Assembly (NCBI RefSeq): GCF_023746555.1
Contig: NZ_CP098755.1
Coordinates: forward strand, 4,290,501-4,354,500
Reading direction: 5' to 3'
DNA length: 64,000 nucleotides
Source of the DNA: Brevibacillus ruminantium
GTDB taxonomy: Bacteria; Bacillota; Bacilli; Brevibacillales; Brevibacillaceae
Both the position numbers and the translations under genes were made by a program. Of this stretch, positions 42,886 through 50,481 are shown in pieces (positions within the stretch are counted from its first letter, which is position 1; each line of letters opens with the position of its first letter). A model generated the notes under the pieces. The model ran no database searches, was not told where the DNA came from, and saw only the letters and a list, made by a program, of their open reading frames with translations.

Positions 42886-43338
42886 TCATGCCTGCGCTTC
42901 GGTGAATACTTCTATGCCGAGACCGCAAGCCAGCTTGCGAAAAGCGCTGTTCCGTACCCGATAGTACGAGGAATGGGTCAGATTCAGCATGATATACGCT
43001 TCGATGTCAGTGCGGTCTTCCCCGTCAAACCAGCGGGTCATGATCAGCTCCCGCTCGCGCGAAGAGAGGCGCCGAACCGCACGGAGTATTTGCTCCACAT
43101 ACTCGCGCCTCTCCTGCTCAATCGTCGCATTGCGAATCGCGACCTGCTCCGTGCTGCTGCGAAAACGGTTCGTTGTCGACACCGGCGTAGTCTGCCATCC
43201 GGCTGTGGTTCTCGCCTCCATTCCCGGATGAAACCCCATACGGATAAAATCGCGTGCCAAATCAAGCGTTTTTTTCACTCTGCGCTGTGTCGCAGGCCAA
43301 TTTACTTGTACGGTAGGAACGGCAAACCATGCTTCCAT
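42886..43338 (-). CDS. ArpU-family phage-type transcriptional regulator
   Basis: 150 residues from the ATG at 43338, with AAGGAGTGAG upstream. The sequence MEAWFAVPTVQVNWPATQRR, RRLSSRERELIMTRWFDGED, then AYIMLNLTHSSYYRVRNSAF is the arrangement of ArpU-type regulators: a sigma-like helix-turn-helix near the C-terminus following a helical region. These control late phage genes or autolysin export. It stands upstream of and on the same strand as the RHS operon, divergent from the XRE gene. A role in toxin operon control is possible but unproven. Confidence 0.75.
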   Translation of the reverse strand: MEAWFAVPTVQVNWPATQRRVKKTLDLARDFIRMGFHPGMEARTTAGWQTTPVSTTNRFRSSTEQVAIRNATIEQERREYVEQILRAVRRLSSRERELIMTRWFDGEDRTDIEAYIMLNLTHSSYYRVRNSAFRKLACGLGIEVFTEAQA

Positions 43339-43523
43339 TATTCTCACTCCTTAATTACAGGATTTTTGTACTTTTCCACCTTTATACAGGACAACCCGAT
43401 CATAAAATACAAATATCTTGTATGTCAATAGAGTAAATACAAAAATTTTATATACTATTCCCTAATTATCTCCAATGTTGTACAATGTATTTGTACCTAC
43501 TCACAGGAAGGAATGGTTCGTTC

Positions 43524-43970
43524 ATGCTCTCCCAGCGATTGCGAACGGCCCGCAGGGCAAAAGGACTGACGCAGGAAGAACTGGCGGAAAAGGTCCGGAC
43601 CACCAAGGGGACCATTAGCAACTACGAAAATAATCACAGTTCACCGCCCAACGAGATGCTGACACAGCTTGCGGATATCCTGCATGTCTCGACGGACTGG
43701 CTGCTCGGCCGTGTAGACGACGTCTCTGCTGCTTCCGCAGATGCGGCCGTAACGGGTGCCAATCGGACGCTGGACGATTTGCTTCAGGAAAAAATCGATG
43801 ACCCGGACGACTATTACTTTCTCGACGGCTACCTGGAAGCTTCCGAGGAGGAGAAAAAAGAAATACGCCGGTATTGGTACGATTTGAAAAAGCAGATGAA
43901 GATCCAACGGGTAAAGGAGTCTCGTCCGCCATCCCTGTATGACATTACGGAAAAACGAAAGAATGAATAG
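43524..43970 (+). CDS. XRE-family phage-type repressor
   Basis: 148 residues from the ATG at 43524; AGGAAGGA lies about 11 bases upstream. The HTH is at residues 2-60 (LRTARRAKGLTQEELAEKVR, then TTKGTISNYENNHSSPPNEM). The C-terminal part (DLLQEKIDDPDDYYFLDGYL, EEEKKEIRRYWYDLKKQMK) is a short helical oligomerisation tail. An ImmA/IrrE peptidase gene follows on the same strand; in integrative elements and prophages that peptidase cleaves the XRE partner to release repression. Divergent from the ArpU-like gene, so both probably use the 43339-43523 control region. Confidence 0.85.
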   Translation: MLSQRLRTARRAKGLTQEELAEKVRTTKGTISNYENNHSSPPNEMLTQLADILHVSTDWLLGRVDDVSAASADAAVTGANRTLDDLLQEKIDDPDDYYFLDGYLEASEEEKKEIRRYWYDLKKQMKIQRVKESRPPSLYDITEKRKNE

Positions 43971-43991
43971 TAGGAAACGCCAAATAAAAAA

Positions 43992-44008
43992 GCCCCGTTA
44001 AAAGGGGC
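43992..44008 (+). terminator. Terminator between XRE and ImmA genes
   Basis: GCCCCGTTAAAAGGGGC followed by AATCTTTTC. A compact stem, partly attenuating the peptidase gene. Confidence 0.65.
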
Positions 44009-44059
44009 AATCTTTTCGGACAAGAAACGAACATACGTTCCTTCAGGAGGTTTATTTCG

Positions 44060-44581
44060 ATGTTCTCTCTCGTTGTCGATGCACTCCAGCCGCAAACCTG
44101 GCTGGAATCCCGCGTCTATCAGCTGTTGGAGCTTCACGACATCCGGCAGCCGGAAGATATACAACTGACTGAGCTATGCCTGGCATATGGAATTGAGCTG
44201 TGGGATATCGACGGTCGCAGTCGCGCACATCCACATCCTTTCTTGCCTGACCGGTTTGTCATCGCTGTTGATCAACGCCTGTCGGTGCCCGAGCGACGCG
44301 AAAAGATCGCCCACGAACTGGGACATCTGCTGCTGCACGAAGGCATTCAGCCCTGGAGCGGCGAAACGATGATCGGGATGCAGGAAGCACAAGCCAATCA
44401 CTTTGCCGAGCATCTGCTGCTGCCTTATCCTATGTTTGTCCCTTTATTGGATCATTGCACCCGTTATGAAGCACCTTCGCTTCTGGCCAGCGCTTTTCGC
44501 GTGCCTCTCTCGCTGGCTCAAAAGAGGTTTGACCGTTTGCTGGGCAGAATGTATGCAAAGGGGCATCCGGTCATCTGGTGA
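44060..44581 (+). CDS. ImmA/IrrE-family metallopeptidase
   Basis: 173 residues; AGGAGG 10 bases before the ATG. The zinc site AHELGHLLLHEG lies near residue 93, with the third ligand likely the glutamate of QEAQANHFAEHLLLP. These peptidases act in the cytoplasm on XRE-type repressors after a damage or quorum signal. The N-terminal part (SLVVDALQPQTWLESRVYQL) is typical. Paired with the XRE gene immediately upstream. Confidence 0.9.
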   Translation: MFSLVVDALQPQTWLESRVYQLLELHDIRQPEDIQLTELCLAYGIELWDIDGRSRAHPHPFLPDRFVIAVDQRLSVPERREKIAHELGHLLLHEGIQPWSGETMIGMQEAQANHFAEHLLLPYPMFVPLLDHCTRYEAPSLLASAFRVPLSLAQKRFDRLLGRMYAKGHPVIW

Positions 44582-44676
44582 TTGTTTGCGCAAAACCGAT
44601 GAGTAGGTAGAAGACCGGTCGGTGGCAGGCTTGTCCGGCAAGCTGTCACGAACGGCTTCTGCTGAAAGGAGGAACT

Positions 44677-45078
44677 ATGAAAAAAGTATTTTTGGCGGGG
44701 GACGCCTTCAGTTCCCATTTTTTCGACCTTTCGCTGGACGAAGAGGAGCTTTCGCTGATGTCGTGGATTCCGATCGCCAGTTATCATGTGGCTCGCTTCG
44801 CTTTGATCATGAGGGACAATGGTTTGCAGGGCTTGGGGATATCCCCGGGAGATGGACTGCTGATCTCCGACTACTCGCTGGAGCCGATCATCGGCAGACC
44901 CGTCATGGTCCGACAGGAGGGACAGTACATCATTCGCGTGGCGACCGAAGTGAATCCTGTAGAATGCGTCTTTTCCTGCACCGACGACCATCCTCCTTTA
45001 ATCCTTCCCTCTGAAAATATCCGCATTGTGGGCGTCGTTTCGGGGATCATTTCCCAACCGAAGATTCATCAAGGCTAA
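44677..45078 (+). CDS. S24/LexA-like protein lacking an evident catalytic dyad
   Basis: 133 residues; AAAGGAGG seven bases before the ATG. The stretch GLGISPGDGLLISDYSLEPI, then GRPVMVRQEGQYIIRV, and IRIVGVVSGIISQPK at the end follows the beta layout of S24 (LexA/CI/UmuD) self-cleavage domains. The serine normally before the P-x-x-x-D/E-G-D motif is not visible, so it may be a non-cleaving relative. No DNA-binding domain is present. It completes a group of phage-style regulators (ArpU-like, XRE, ImmA, S24-like) next to the toxin operon. Family call moderate. Confidence 0.55.
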   Translation: MKKVFLAGDAFSSHFFDLSLDEEELSLMSWIPIASYHVARFALIMRDNGLQGLGISPGDGLLISDYSLEPIIGRPVMVRQEGQYIIRVATEVNPVECVFSCTDDHPPLILPSENIRIVGVVSGIISQPKIHQG

Positions 45079-45082
45079 GGTA

Positions 45083-45832
45083 TCATTTCCCCGGTATATC
45101 GAGTACTGACTTCATCCACCCTCTGAGAAGAGCGGTTGTTTGTTGCCATTGATCCTCCGGCGAGATGACAGCAGGCTGGTCCCCCTTTTGGGCTCCGTAG
45201 CTTCCAAACTGGGCGTGATTTCCCCCGGGTATGGCAAGGTAGGTGGTATGATCGGGCAAAAATTGCCGTGCTTTTTCGTACTCCGTCCGGTTCATCACCC
45301 CGTCCCGGGAGCCGATCAGCGACAACACGGGCAACCCACTTTCTTTCAAATTCCCTTTTTGATCGGGATAGGACGCGAGCAGGAAAACGCCCGCGACTTT
45401 CTCGGGATGGACCGCGGCATAGCGGGCTGCCATCACGCCGCCCAGTGAGTGTCCCCCGATGACGAAGGTTTCCTTTGGATAGCCTTTCAGGACATCATCG
45501 GCTCGATCTACACCGGTAATCGCGAGGTTCATCGGCATTTTGACGATGACGGTCCGATGGCCGGACAACGCCAAAAGGCGGGCAATCGGGGCATAGCTTT
45601 CCGGTCCGACCAGTCCGCCTGGATAGAAAATCACACCCGGCGGATTGTTTTCGCCCCCTTCAAAGATAATCAGCCCTTCCACCTCCTCAACCTTGACACC
45701 GTTTCCGGACTTCATCGCTTGCATGGCAGCCTCATCCGGGCGGTATGGGTCAAGAAACCAGGCGATCGCGGCAACCAGCAGCGCTATGATTATAAATACA
45801 TACAGCAGATATCGTAAAAAGCGTTTCTTCAT
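45083..45832 (-). CDS. Alpha/beta hydrolase with N-terminal membrane anchor
   Basis: 249 residues. Residues 5-27 form a membrane segment (RYLLYVFIIIALLVAAIAWF). The nucleophile elbow GGHSLGGVMAARYAA carries the serine near residue 130; the aspartate is probably in SLIGSRDGV and the histidine in IPGGNHAQFG. A small esterase or lipase-like enzyme at the outer membrane face; substrate unknown. Convergent with the S24-like gene (five bases apart). Upstream, 45833-46100 holds no gene I can support. Confidence 0.85.
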   Translation of the reverse strand: MKKRFLRYLLYVFIIIALLVAAIAWFLDPYRPDEAAMQAMKSGNGVKVEEVEGLIIFEGGENNPPGVIFYPGGLVGPESYAPIARLLALSGHRTVIVKMPMNLAITGVDRADDVLKGYPKETFVIGGHSLGGVMAARYAAVHPEKVAGVFLLASYPDQKGNLKESGLPVLSLIGSRDGVMNRTEYEKARQFLPDHTTYLAIPGGNHAQFGSYGAQKGDQPAVISPEDQWQQTTALLRGWMKSVLDIPGK

Positions 45833-46100
45833 CGTAAGCGCCCCCTTTCGCCATGCTTCATTTTCCTTCCAATAGTATGCACCACTCCCGTCTTTGTGTG
45901 CACAACAGAGGGAAAAGCTGGTCTGATGACGTGCGTCCGCCGCCCTGCTAAGAACGAAACGACGTAGAGGACGGCGCTGCCGTTGAAGATTCCGGCGAAG
46001 AGAGGCCGTGTTTTGGGGACAAAATAGTTAAAATCAGGAGCAACATCACGCAGAAGAAAACGTCTACTATTATATAAAGTGTTATCAAGGAGGGATTTGT

Positions 46101-46289
46101 ATGCCAATGTGGGCCTTCCTCTTAACGATTTTTGGCGGCTTGATGGCGTTTGCTGTGATGTATGACCGTGTGAAGAAGAGGAAAAAGACTATTCCCCAAA
46201 AGATAAGCAGCTCTCAGATTATGTATACAGAGAACTATCTAAATGAAGTGCGCAATGATATGAATACTGGACAGCATTCCCATTTGTGA
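46101..46289 (+). CDS. Small single-pass membrane protein, end altered by IS insertion
   Basis: 62 residues; AAGGAGGG with good spacing before the ATG. N-terminal membrane helix (WAFLLTIFGGLMAFAVMYDR), then a basic cytoplasmic tail. The stop codon TGA lies in the first bases of the adjoining IS200/IS605 end (GTGAACTACCC), so the original C-terminus may have been longer. Function unknown. Confidence 0.6.
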   Translation: MPMWAFLLTIFGGLMAFAVMYDRVKKRKKTIPQKISSSQIMYTENYLNEVRNDMNTGQHSHL

Positions 46290-46407
46290 ACTACCCACCA
46301 CTTAAAACCTTACGGTTTTTGAAGTGGGGGCTTCTCGACTTATCGTTGCTTTTAGTAGCCAACGAAAACTGACCGAGCTATCCCTCTCGTTCCAAGAGTT
46401 CTTTTTG

Positions 46408-47520
46408 CTATACCAACGCTAATAAGCGTAATCCTTCACGTTTGATGTTGATAGAAGCGTTCCAATCTCTGTCTGCCACAAAACCACAATCACAGTGGAA
46501 TTTACGCTCAGAAAGGGATAGAGACTCTTTTACTTGACCACAACATGAGCAAGTTTTGGATGATGGAAACCATTTATCTATTTTGATAAGCTTTTTCCCT
46601 TTCTCTTCTAACTTGTACCCAAGAAATGTCGTGAACATGCCCCAGGCATGATCAGCAACGCTTTTCCCGAAATGGAGTGCTTGAGACATTCCTTTCATGT
46701 TGAGGTCTTCGATAACCACGCAGTCATACAGTTTCACTAATTTGTGCGATTCCTTATGGAGAAAGTCCTTTCGTTGGTTCGCAATTTTTTCATGTAGCTT
46801 CGCTACTTTCAGACGTTGTTTGTGCCAACGACTAGAGCCTTTCTTTCTACGTGATAAAATACGCTGCTCCTTCGCTAATTTTTCCAAGGCTTGGCGATAG
46901 AAACGAGGGTAATTGGCTGTCTCACCTTCTTCACTATCGACAAATAAGCCATTCATGGAAAAATCTAAGCCAACAACAGCTTGCACTTCTTTTTGTACAG
47001 GTTGATGTTCGTATTCAGTGAGAATAGAAACATAGTATTTTCCTGTTTTTGTTCGAGAAACCGTACAAGACTTGATCATATGAAGCGACGGAATTTCCCG
47101 ATGTTGCTTCATTTTCACAAGTTTCAGTTTCGGCAATTTGATATAGCCATCCAAAAGCATAATGTTTCCGTTTACCACATTGGTTGTGTAGGATTGTCCT
47201 GCCTTACGGTTTTTGAACTTCGGAAATTCAGCACGACCAGAGAAGAAGTTTTTGTATGCCTTCTGCAAATTCAGTTGGGCGTTCGCCAATGCGAGACTAT
47301 CTACTTCTTTGAGCCATGCAAACTCCTCCTTATACTTAGCAGGAGTAGGAAACTTTTGTTTCTTTAGCGCTTCTTTGTCACCCTTGAATTGTTCATATGT
47401 TTCCTTTCGTTCAGCTAACATTTTGTTGTAGACGAAACGAACACAACCGAAGGTTTTGGCAAGGAGTTTCTCTTGTTCTTGCGTTGGATACAGACGGAAC
47501 TTATATGCTTTGTTTGCCAT
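46408..47520 (-). CDS. tnpB: TnpB RNA-guided nuclease of IS200/IS605
   Basis: 370 residues. N-terminal KAYKFRLYPTQEQEKLLAKT; RuvC-like residues in GLDFSMNGLFVDSE (Asp), VVIEDLNMKGMS (Glu) and DRDWNASINIKREG (Asp); the zinc finger reads CSCCGQV...FHCDCGF. All look intact. TnpB cuts DNA guided by an RNA from the element's right end and keeps the element in the genome; the guide RNA would come from about 46290-46500 on the minus strand. It starts 11 bases after the tnpA stop. Confidence 0.93.
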   Translation of the reverse strand: MANKAYKFRLYPTQEQEKLLAKTFGCVRFVYNKMLAERKETYEQFKGDKEALKKQKFPTPAKYKEEFAWLKEVDSLALANAQLNLQKAYKNFFSGRAEFPKFKNRKAGQSYTTNVVNGNIMLLDGYIKLPKLKLVKMKQHREIPSLHMIKSCTVSRTKTGKYYVSILTEYEHQPVQKEVQAVVGLDFSMNGLFVDSEEGETANYPRFYRQALEKLAKEQRILSRRKKGSSRWHKQRLKVAKLHEKIANQRKDFLHKESHKLVKLYDCVVIEDLNMKGMSQALHFGKSVADHAWGMFTTFLGYKLEEKGKKLIKIDKWFPSSKTCSCCGQVKESLSLSERKFHCDCGFVADRDWNASINIKREGLRLLALV

Positions 47521-47531
47521 ATCGAATCACC

Positions 47532-47930
47532 TCACTTTACACCTTGATTTTCTATATATTTTTTTATCACTTCAATGGGAGCACCACCTGTTGTAAGCAA
47601 ACAAAAACTCCTTGACCAAAAATACTCTTTCCACAGTTTCTTTTTCACCTGTGGAAAATGCTTTTTGATACGTCGTGAACTTGCACTTTTATAGGCATTG
47701 ATGAACTTTGACATTTCAGTATTCGGATGTGCTTTGAACAAAATATGCACATGGTCAATATCGTGATTCCATTCGACTAAGGAAATATTGTAACTTTCGC
47801 CCAATCGAACAAACATATTTTTTGCATAGTCAGATATGGTATCATCCATCACTTTTCTGCGATATTTTATGACCAGAACAAGATGATAATACAATAGGAA
47901 TACTGAATGATTATTATTGTCTAATTTCAT
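47532..47930 (-). CDS. tnpA: TnpA HUH transposase of IS200/IS605
   Basis: 132 residues. The HUH site is DHVHILFKAHP near residue 59; the catalytic tyrosine lies in EVIKKYIENQ near the C-terminus. N-terminus HSVFLLYYHLVLVIKYRRKV is typical. It moves single-stranded DNA by recognising hairpins at the element ends. It appears complete. Confidence 0.92.
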   Translation of the reverse strand: MKLDNNNHSVFLLYYHLVLVIKYRRKVMDDTISDYAKNMFVRLGESYNISLVEWNHDIDHVHILFKAHPNTEMSKFINAYKSASSRRIKKHFPQVKKKLWKEYFWSRSFCLLTTGGAPIEVIKKYIENQGVK

Positions 47931-48225
47931 TTATATAACAGCCCTTCTTTTATCTAAGACTGATTGTATCATGGCACAAAAAAAGAGACAACTTTAGGCT
48001 ACGCCTAACCGAAATTCATCCCCCACTTTCACTGTTGCTAAAAGCACCTTCACGTTTAGAAGTGGGAGACTTCTTTCGGAGGAAAGTTAAAAGCCCTTTT
48101 TTGATATCTCCCCTTTACGTTGACAGTAAAAAGGAAGTTCCTTGCTGTTGACCTGGAGGGGCTTTTTCATGACTTTCTTTCATAGAGCTTGGAGCCAAGG
48201 CTTTTCGTTTGCAGCCCGGTTATGA

Positions 48226-48255
48226 TTGACAAAGATGACAGTCTATTTTTACAAT
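48226..48255 (+). promoter_or_regulatory. SigA-type promoter of the KDG operon
   Basis: TTGACA (48226-48231), an 18-base spacer and TACAAT (48250-48255), upstream of the kinase gene. Confidence 0.65.
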
Positions 48256-48274
48256 TAGTTGATGAAACAAATTA

Positions 48275-48299
48275 GGAACATTGTTCCACGATACGGAAC
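48275..48299. promoter_or_regulatory. Palindromic operator, IclR/KdgR-like
   Basis: GGAACATTGTTCC is a perfect 13-base dyad just after the promoter, followed at 48295 by another GGAAC half site that pairs with the GTTCC of 48283. This fits a repressor of the IclR type acting at the start of transcription. The regulator itself is not in the window. Confidence 0.55.
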
Positions 48300-48422
48300 G
48301 TCTAGATGAACCGCTTGATGTCTCTGGAAAATACCGTGGTAAACATGAAAGATGCCACTGGCAGCCAGGACGGATAAATGATCGCCGTATCACGATAATT
48401 GCACACCCTGGAGGATACGCTT

Positions 48423-49373
48423 ATGGACGTCGTCACCTTTGGAGAGACCATGGTCCTGTTTACGCCGGAGAGCACCGGTCTGATGCGCTATGCGCACACG
48501 TTTTCGAGAAAATTTGCCGGATCTGAAACCAATTTTGCCATTGGGCTTGCCAGACTGGGGCATCGTGTCGGCTGGATCAGCCGAGTGGGAGACGATGAGC
48601 TTGGGAAAGCCCTGCTTTCTTTTGTCCGCGGGGAAGGGATCGATACGAGCTGCGTCCGTTTTGACCCGGAAGCACCTACGGGCGTTTTTTTTAAAGAGCT
48701 CCGAAATGCAAGCGATATCAATGTGTACTACTACCGCAAGGGGTCTGCCGCTAGCCGCATGACATCCGCCGATCTGGACGAAGCCTACCTCTCCCGGGCC
48801 CGCTTCCTCTTTGTTTCCGGGATTACACCGGCTCTGAGCGAGAATTGCCGTGAAATGACGCTGGACGCAATCCGCATGGCAAAAGCAAAAGGGTTGACCA
48901 TCGTCTTTGATCCCAACCTGCGGCGGAAGCTGTGGTCAGAAGAACAGGCTCGCGAAACATTATTAACCATCGCTTCGCAGGCGGACATCATCCTGCCAGG
49001 TGTATCGGAAGGTGCTTTTTTGTTCGGAGAAAGCGATCCGCACAAGCTGGGTCAGCTCTTTCTCGACGCGGGCGCCAAGCTGGTGGTCTTGAAGCTCGGA
49101 AAAGCGGGGGCTCATTACTTTACACCGGATGAAAATCGGCTGATGCCGGGATTTCACGTAGAGCGGGTCGTTGATCCGGTCGGGGCCGGAGACGGGTTTG
49201 CTGCCGGCTTTGTCTCCGGACTGCTGGATGGCTTGCCAATCGCAGATGCAGTGGTTCGGGCCAATGCCGTCGGAGCGATGGTCACGATGGTAAACGGCGA
49301 TATCGAGGGTCTGCCAGAGCGATCGGATGTAAAACGGTTTATCGAGGCGACCGGCGAAGACGTGCTGAGATGA
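48423..49373 (+). CDS. kdgK: 2-dehydro-3-deoxygluconokinase (PfkB family)
   Basis: 316 residues from the ATG at 48423 (GGAGG nine bases upstream). Start DVVTFGETMVLFTPESTG; substrate region SETNFAIGLARLGHRVGWIS; the PfkB signature DPVGAGDGFAAGFVSGLL near 255 contains the catalytic aspartate. It phosphorylates 2-keto-3-deoxygluconate, derived from pectin or hexuronates, to KDPG in the cytoplasm. The KDPG aldolase gene follows, completing this branch. A promoter and a palindromic operator lie upstream. Confidence 0.9.
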   Translation: MDVVTFGETMVLFTPESTGLMRYAHTFSRKFAGSETNFAIGLARLGHRVGWISRVGDDELGKALLSFVRGEGIDTSCVRFDPEAPTGVFFKELRNASDINVYYYRKGSAASRMTSADLDEAYLSRARFLFVSGITPALSENCREMTLDAIRMAKAKGLTIVFDPNLRRKLWSEEQARETLLTIASQADIILPGVSEGAFLFGESDPHKLGQLFLDAGAKLVVLKLGKAGAHYFTPDENRLMPGFHVERVVDPVGAGDGFAAGFVSGLLDGLPIADAVVRANAVGAMVTMVNGDIEGLPERSDVKRFIEATGEDVLR

Positions 49374-49401
49374 ACATGCAGAAAGTAATGAAAAAGAGTA
49401 C

Positions 49402-49452
49402 GAGCTTGTCAAATAGAAGGGAGAGCTTGTCAAATAGAAGGGAGAGCTTGTC
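49402..49452 (+). repeat. Tandem repeat duplicating the eda ribosome site
   Basis: A 21-base unit GAGCTTGTCAAATAGAAGGGA occurs twice (49402-49422, 49423-49443) and starts a third time up to the ATG of eda. Each unit carries GAAGGGA. Confidence 0.9.
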
Positions 49453-50091
49453 ATGACGAAGTTGCAAAAAATCCTCGATAGCGGGATCGTGGCCGTAATC
49501 CGTGGCGCCCAGCCGGAAAAAACGATGGCAGTGGCCAACGCGCTTTTGGAAGGCGGCGTCACCACCCTGGAAATTACGATGGAAACCCCCAAGGTGCTTA
49601 CTTTGATCGAACAAATCGCTTCCGAATACGGCGACAAGCTGGTGGTTGGTGCCGGTACGGTATTGGACCCGGAAACGGCCCGGGCTGCGATTCTGGCCGG
49701 AGCGCAGTTTATCTTTTCACCCACCGTCAACCCGGAGACGATCCGCATGACCAAACGTTACGGTATTGTCAGCATCCCCGGTGCGTTGACCCCGACAGAG
49801 ATCTTGACCGCCTATGAACACGGCGCCGATGTGATCAAGGTTTTCCCGGCCAATGTATTCGGTCCGGGGTACTTGAAAGACATTCGCGCCCCGTTGCCTC
49901 ATATTCCCTTGATGCCCACCGGAGGAGTGGATCTCTCCAATGCAGCCGCCTATATTCAAGCGGGGGCCGTTGCACTCGGCGTAGGAAGCTCCCTCGTCAG
50001 CTTTCGCGGGGAGATCGATGATGCTTTCCTGTCCAATCTGACAAAAACAGCACGTCAGTTTGTGCAGACGGTGAAGGAAGCGCGCTCATAA
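49453..50091 (+). CDS. eda: KDPG/KHG aldolase
   Basis: 212 residues. Class I aldolase of the pyruvate-Schiff-base type: SGIVAVIRGAQPEKT, TTLEITMETP (Glu), VGAGTVLDPETARAAILAGA, FIFSPTVNP, then GADVIKVFPANVFGPGYLKD with the Schiff-base lysine, and MPTGGVDLSNA. It splits KDPG to pyruvate and glyceraldehyde 3-phosphate. Cotranscribed with kdgK, 79 bases away. The ribosome site GAAGGGAG is repeated in tandem upstream. Confidence 0.93.
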   Translation: MTKLQKILDSGIVAVIRGAQPEKTMAVANALLEGGVTTLEITMETPKVLTLIEQIASEYGDKLVVGAGTVLDPETARAAILAGAQFIFSPTVNPETIRMTKRYGIVSIPGALTPTEILTAYEHGADVIKVFPANVFGPGYLKDIRAPLPHIPLMPTGGVDLSNAAAYIQAGAVALGVGSSLVSFRGEIDDAFLSNLTKTARQFVQTVKEARS

Positions 50092-50156
50092 ATATAGTTG
50101 ACTTCCTTTTTTTTACATGATATGATCAGACCCATACGAAATCGGAAGGGTGACTT

Positions 50157-50231
50157 ATGAACAATGAACAACTAATCCTGTTCTCCAAAGGTAAACCGTT
50201 GACAATTCCATGCGTAACGAGGAAACAATAA
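50157..50231 (+). CDS. Candidate leader peptide of the MFS gene
   Basis: 24 codons (MNNEQLILFSKGKPLTIPCV then TRKQ) behind GGAAGGGTG. A short frame with a good ribosome site, 250 bases before an efflux gene whose own ribosome site lies in a terminator stem. This suits a translated sensor: stalled ribosomes would change downstream folding. Real function unproven. Confidence 0.5.
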   Translation: MNNEQLILFSKGKPLTIPCVTRKQ

Positions 50232-50444
50232 CGGTTTCTGGATCGGATTGGTGTGTTTGTTCATAATCGCGGACTTCCCATTCTGTGCGAGCTGTGGCTC
50301 TGTACCGAATCAGGGAGTAACTGAAGATGGCTGAGCCTGGTACTTGTCGAACGAAGTATGCTTCAGGGCCATTTGGGAAAAAGGGTGACCTTAACCATGC
50401 TGCCTTCAGCTTTGCAGGTTCCCCTTTGCGATCTTGAGCGATCT

Positions 50445-50480
50445 GCCTCCTGTCCAGAAACGTGGATAAGGAGGCTTTTT
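50445..50480 (+). promoter_or_regulatory. Attenuator: terminator stem containing the MFS ribosome site
   Basis: GCCTCCTGTCC pairs with GGATAAGGAGGC and is followed by TTTTT, ending one base before the ATG at 50482. The AGGAGG of the MFS gene is the 3' arm, so the hairpin can block both transcription and translation. Confidence 0.75.
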
Positions 50481-50481
50481 C

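Larger units (their letters stand above)
46287..48090 (-). mobile_element. IS200/IS605-family insertion sequence
   Basis: Contains tnpA and tnpB in tandem. The right end has a hairpin (CCACTTAAAACCTTACGG pairing with its partner up to about 46327) and stops with GTAGTTCAC on the minus strand. The left end carries a second hairpin around CCCCACTTTC...GAAGTGGG (about 48022-48068). No target duplication is expected in this family. Exact outer bases at the left end are uncertain. Confidence 0.8.

Noticed and set aside
45829..46107. 92-codon minus-strand frame between the hydrolase and small membrane protein genes
   Set aside because: No ribosome site or family resemblance; it covers the promoter region of two divergent genes.
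50232..50481. Metabolite riboswitch before the MFS gene
   Set aside because: No known aptamer consensus seen; the short leader frame plus terminator explains the layout better.
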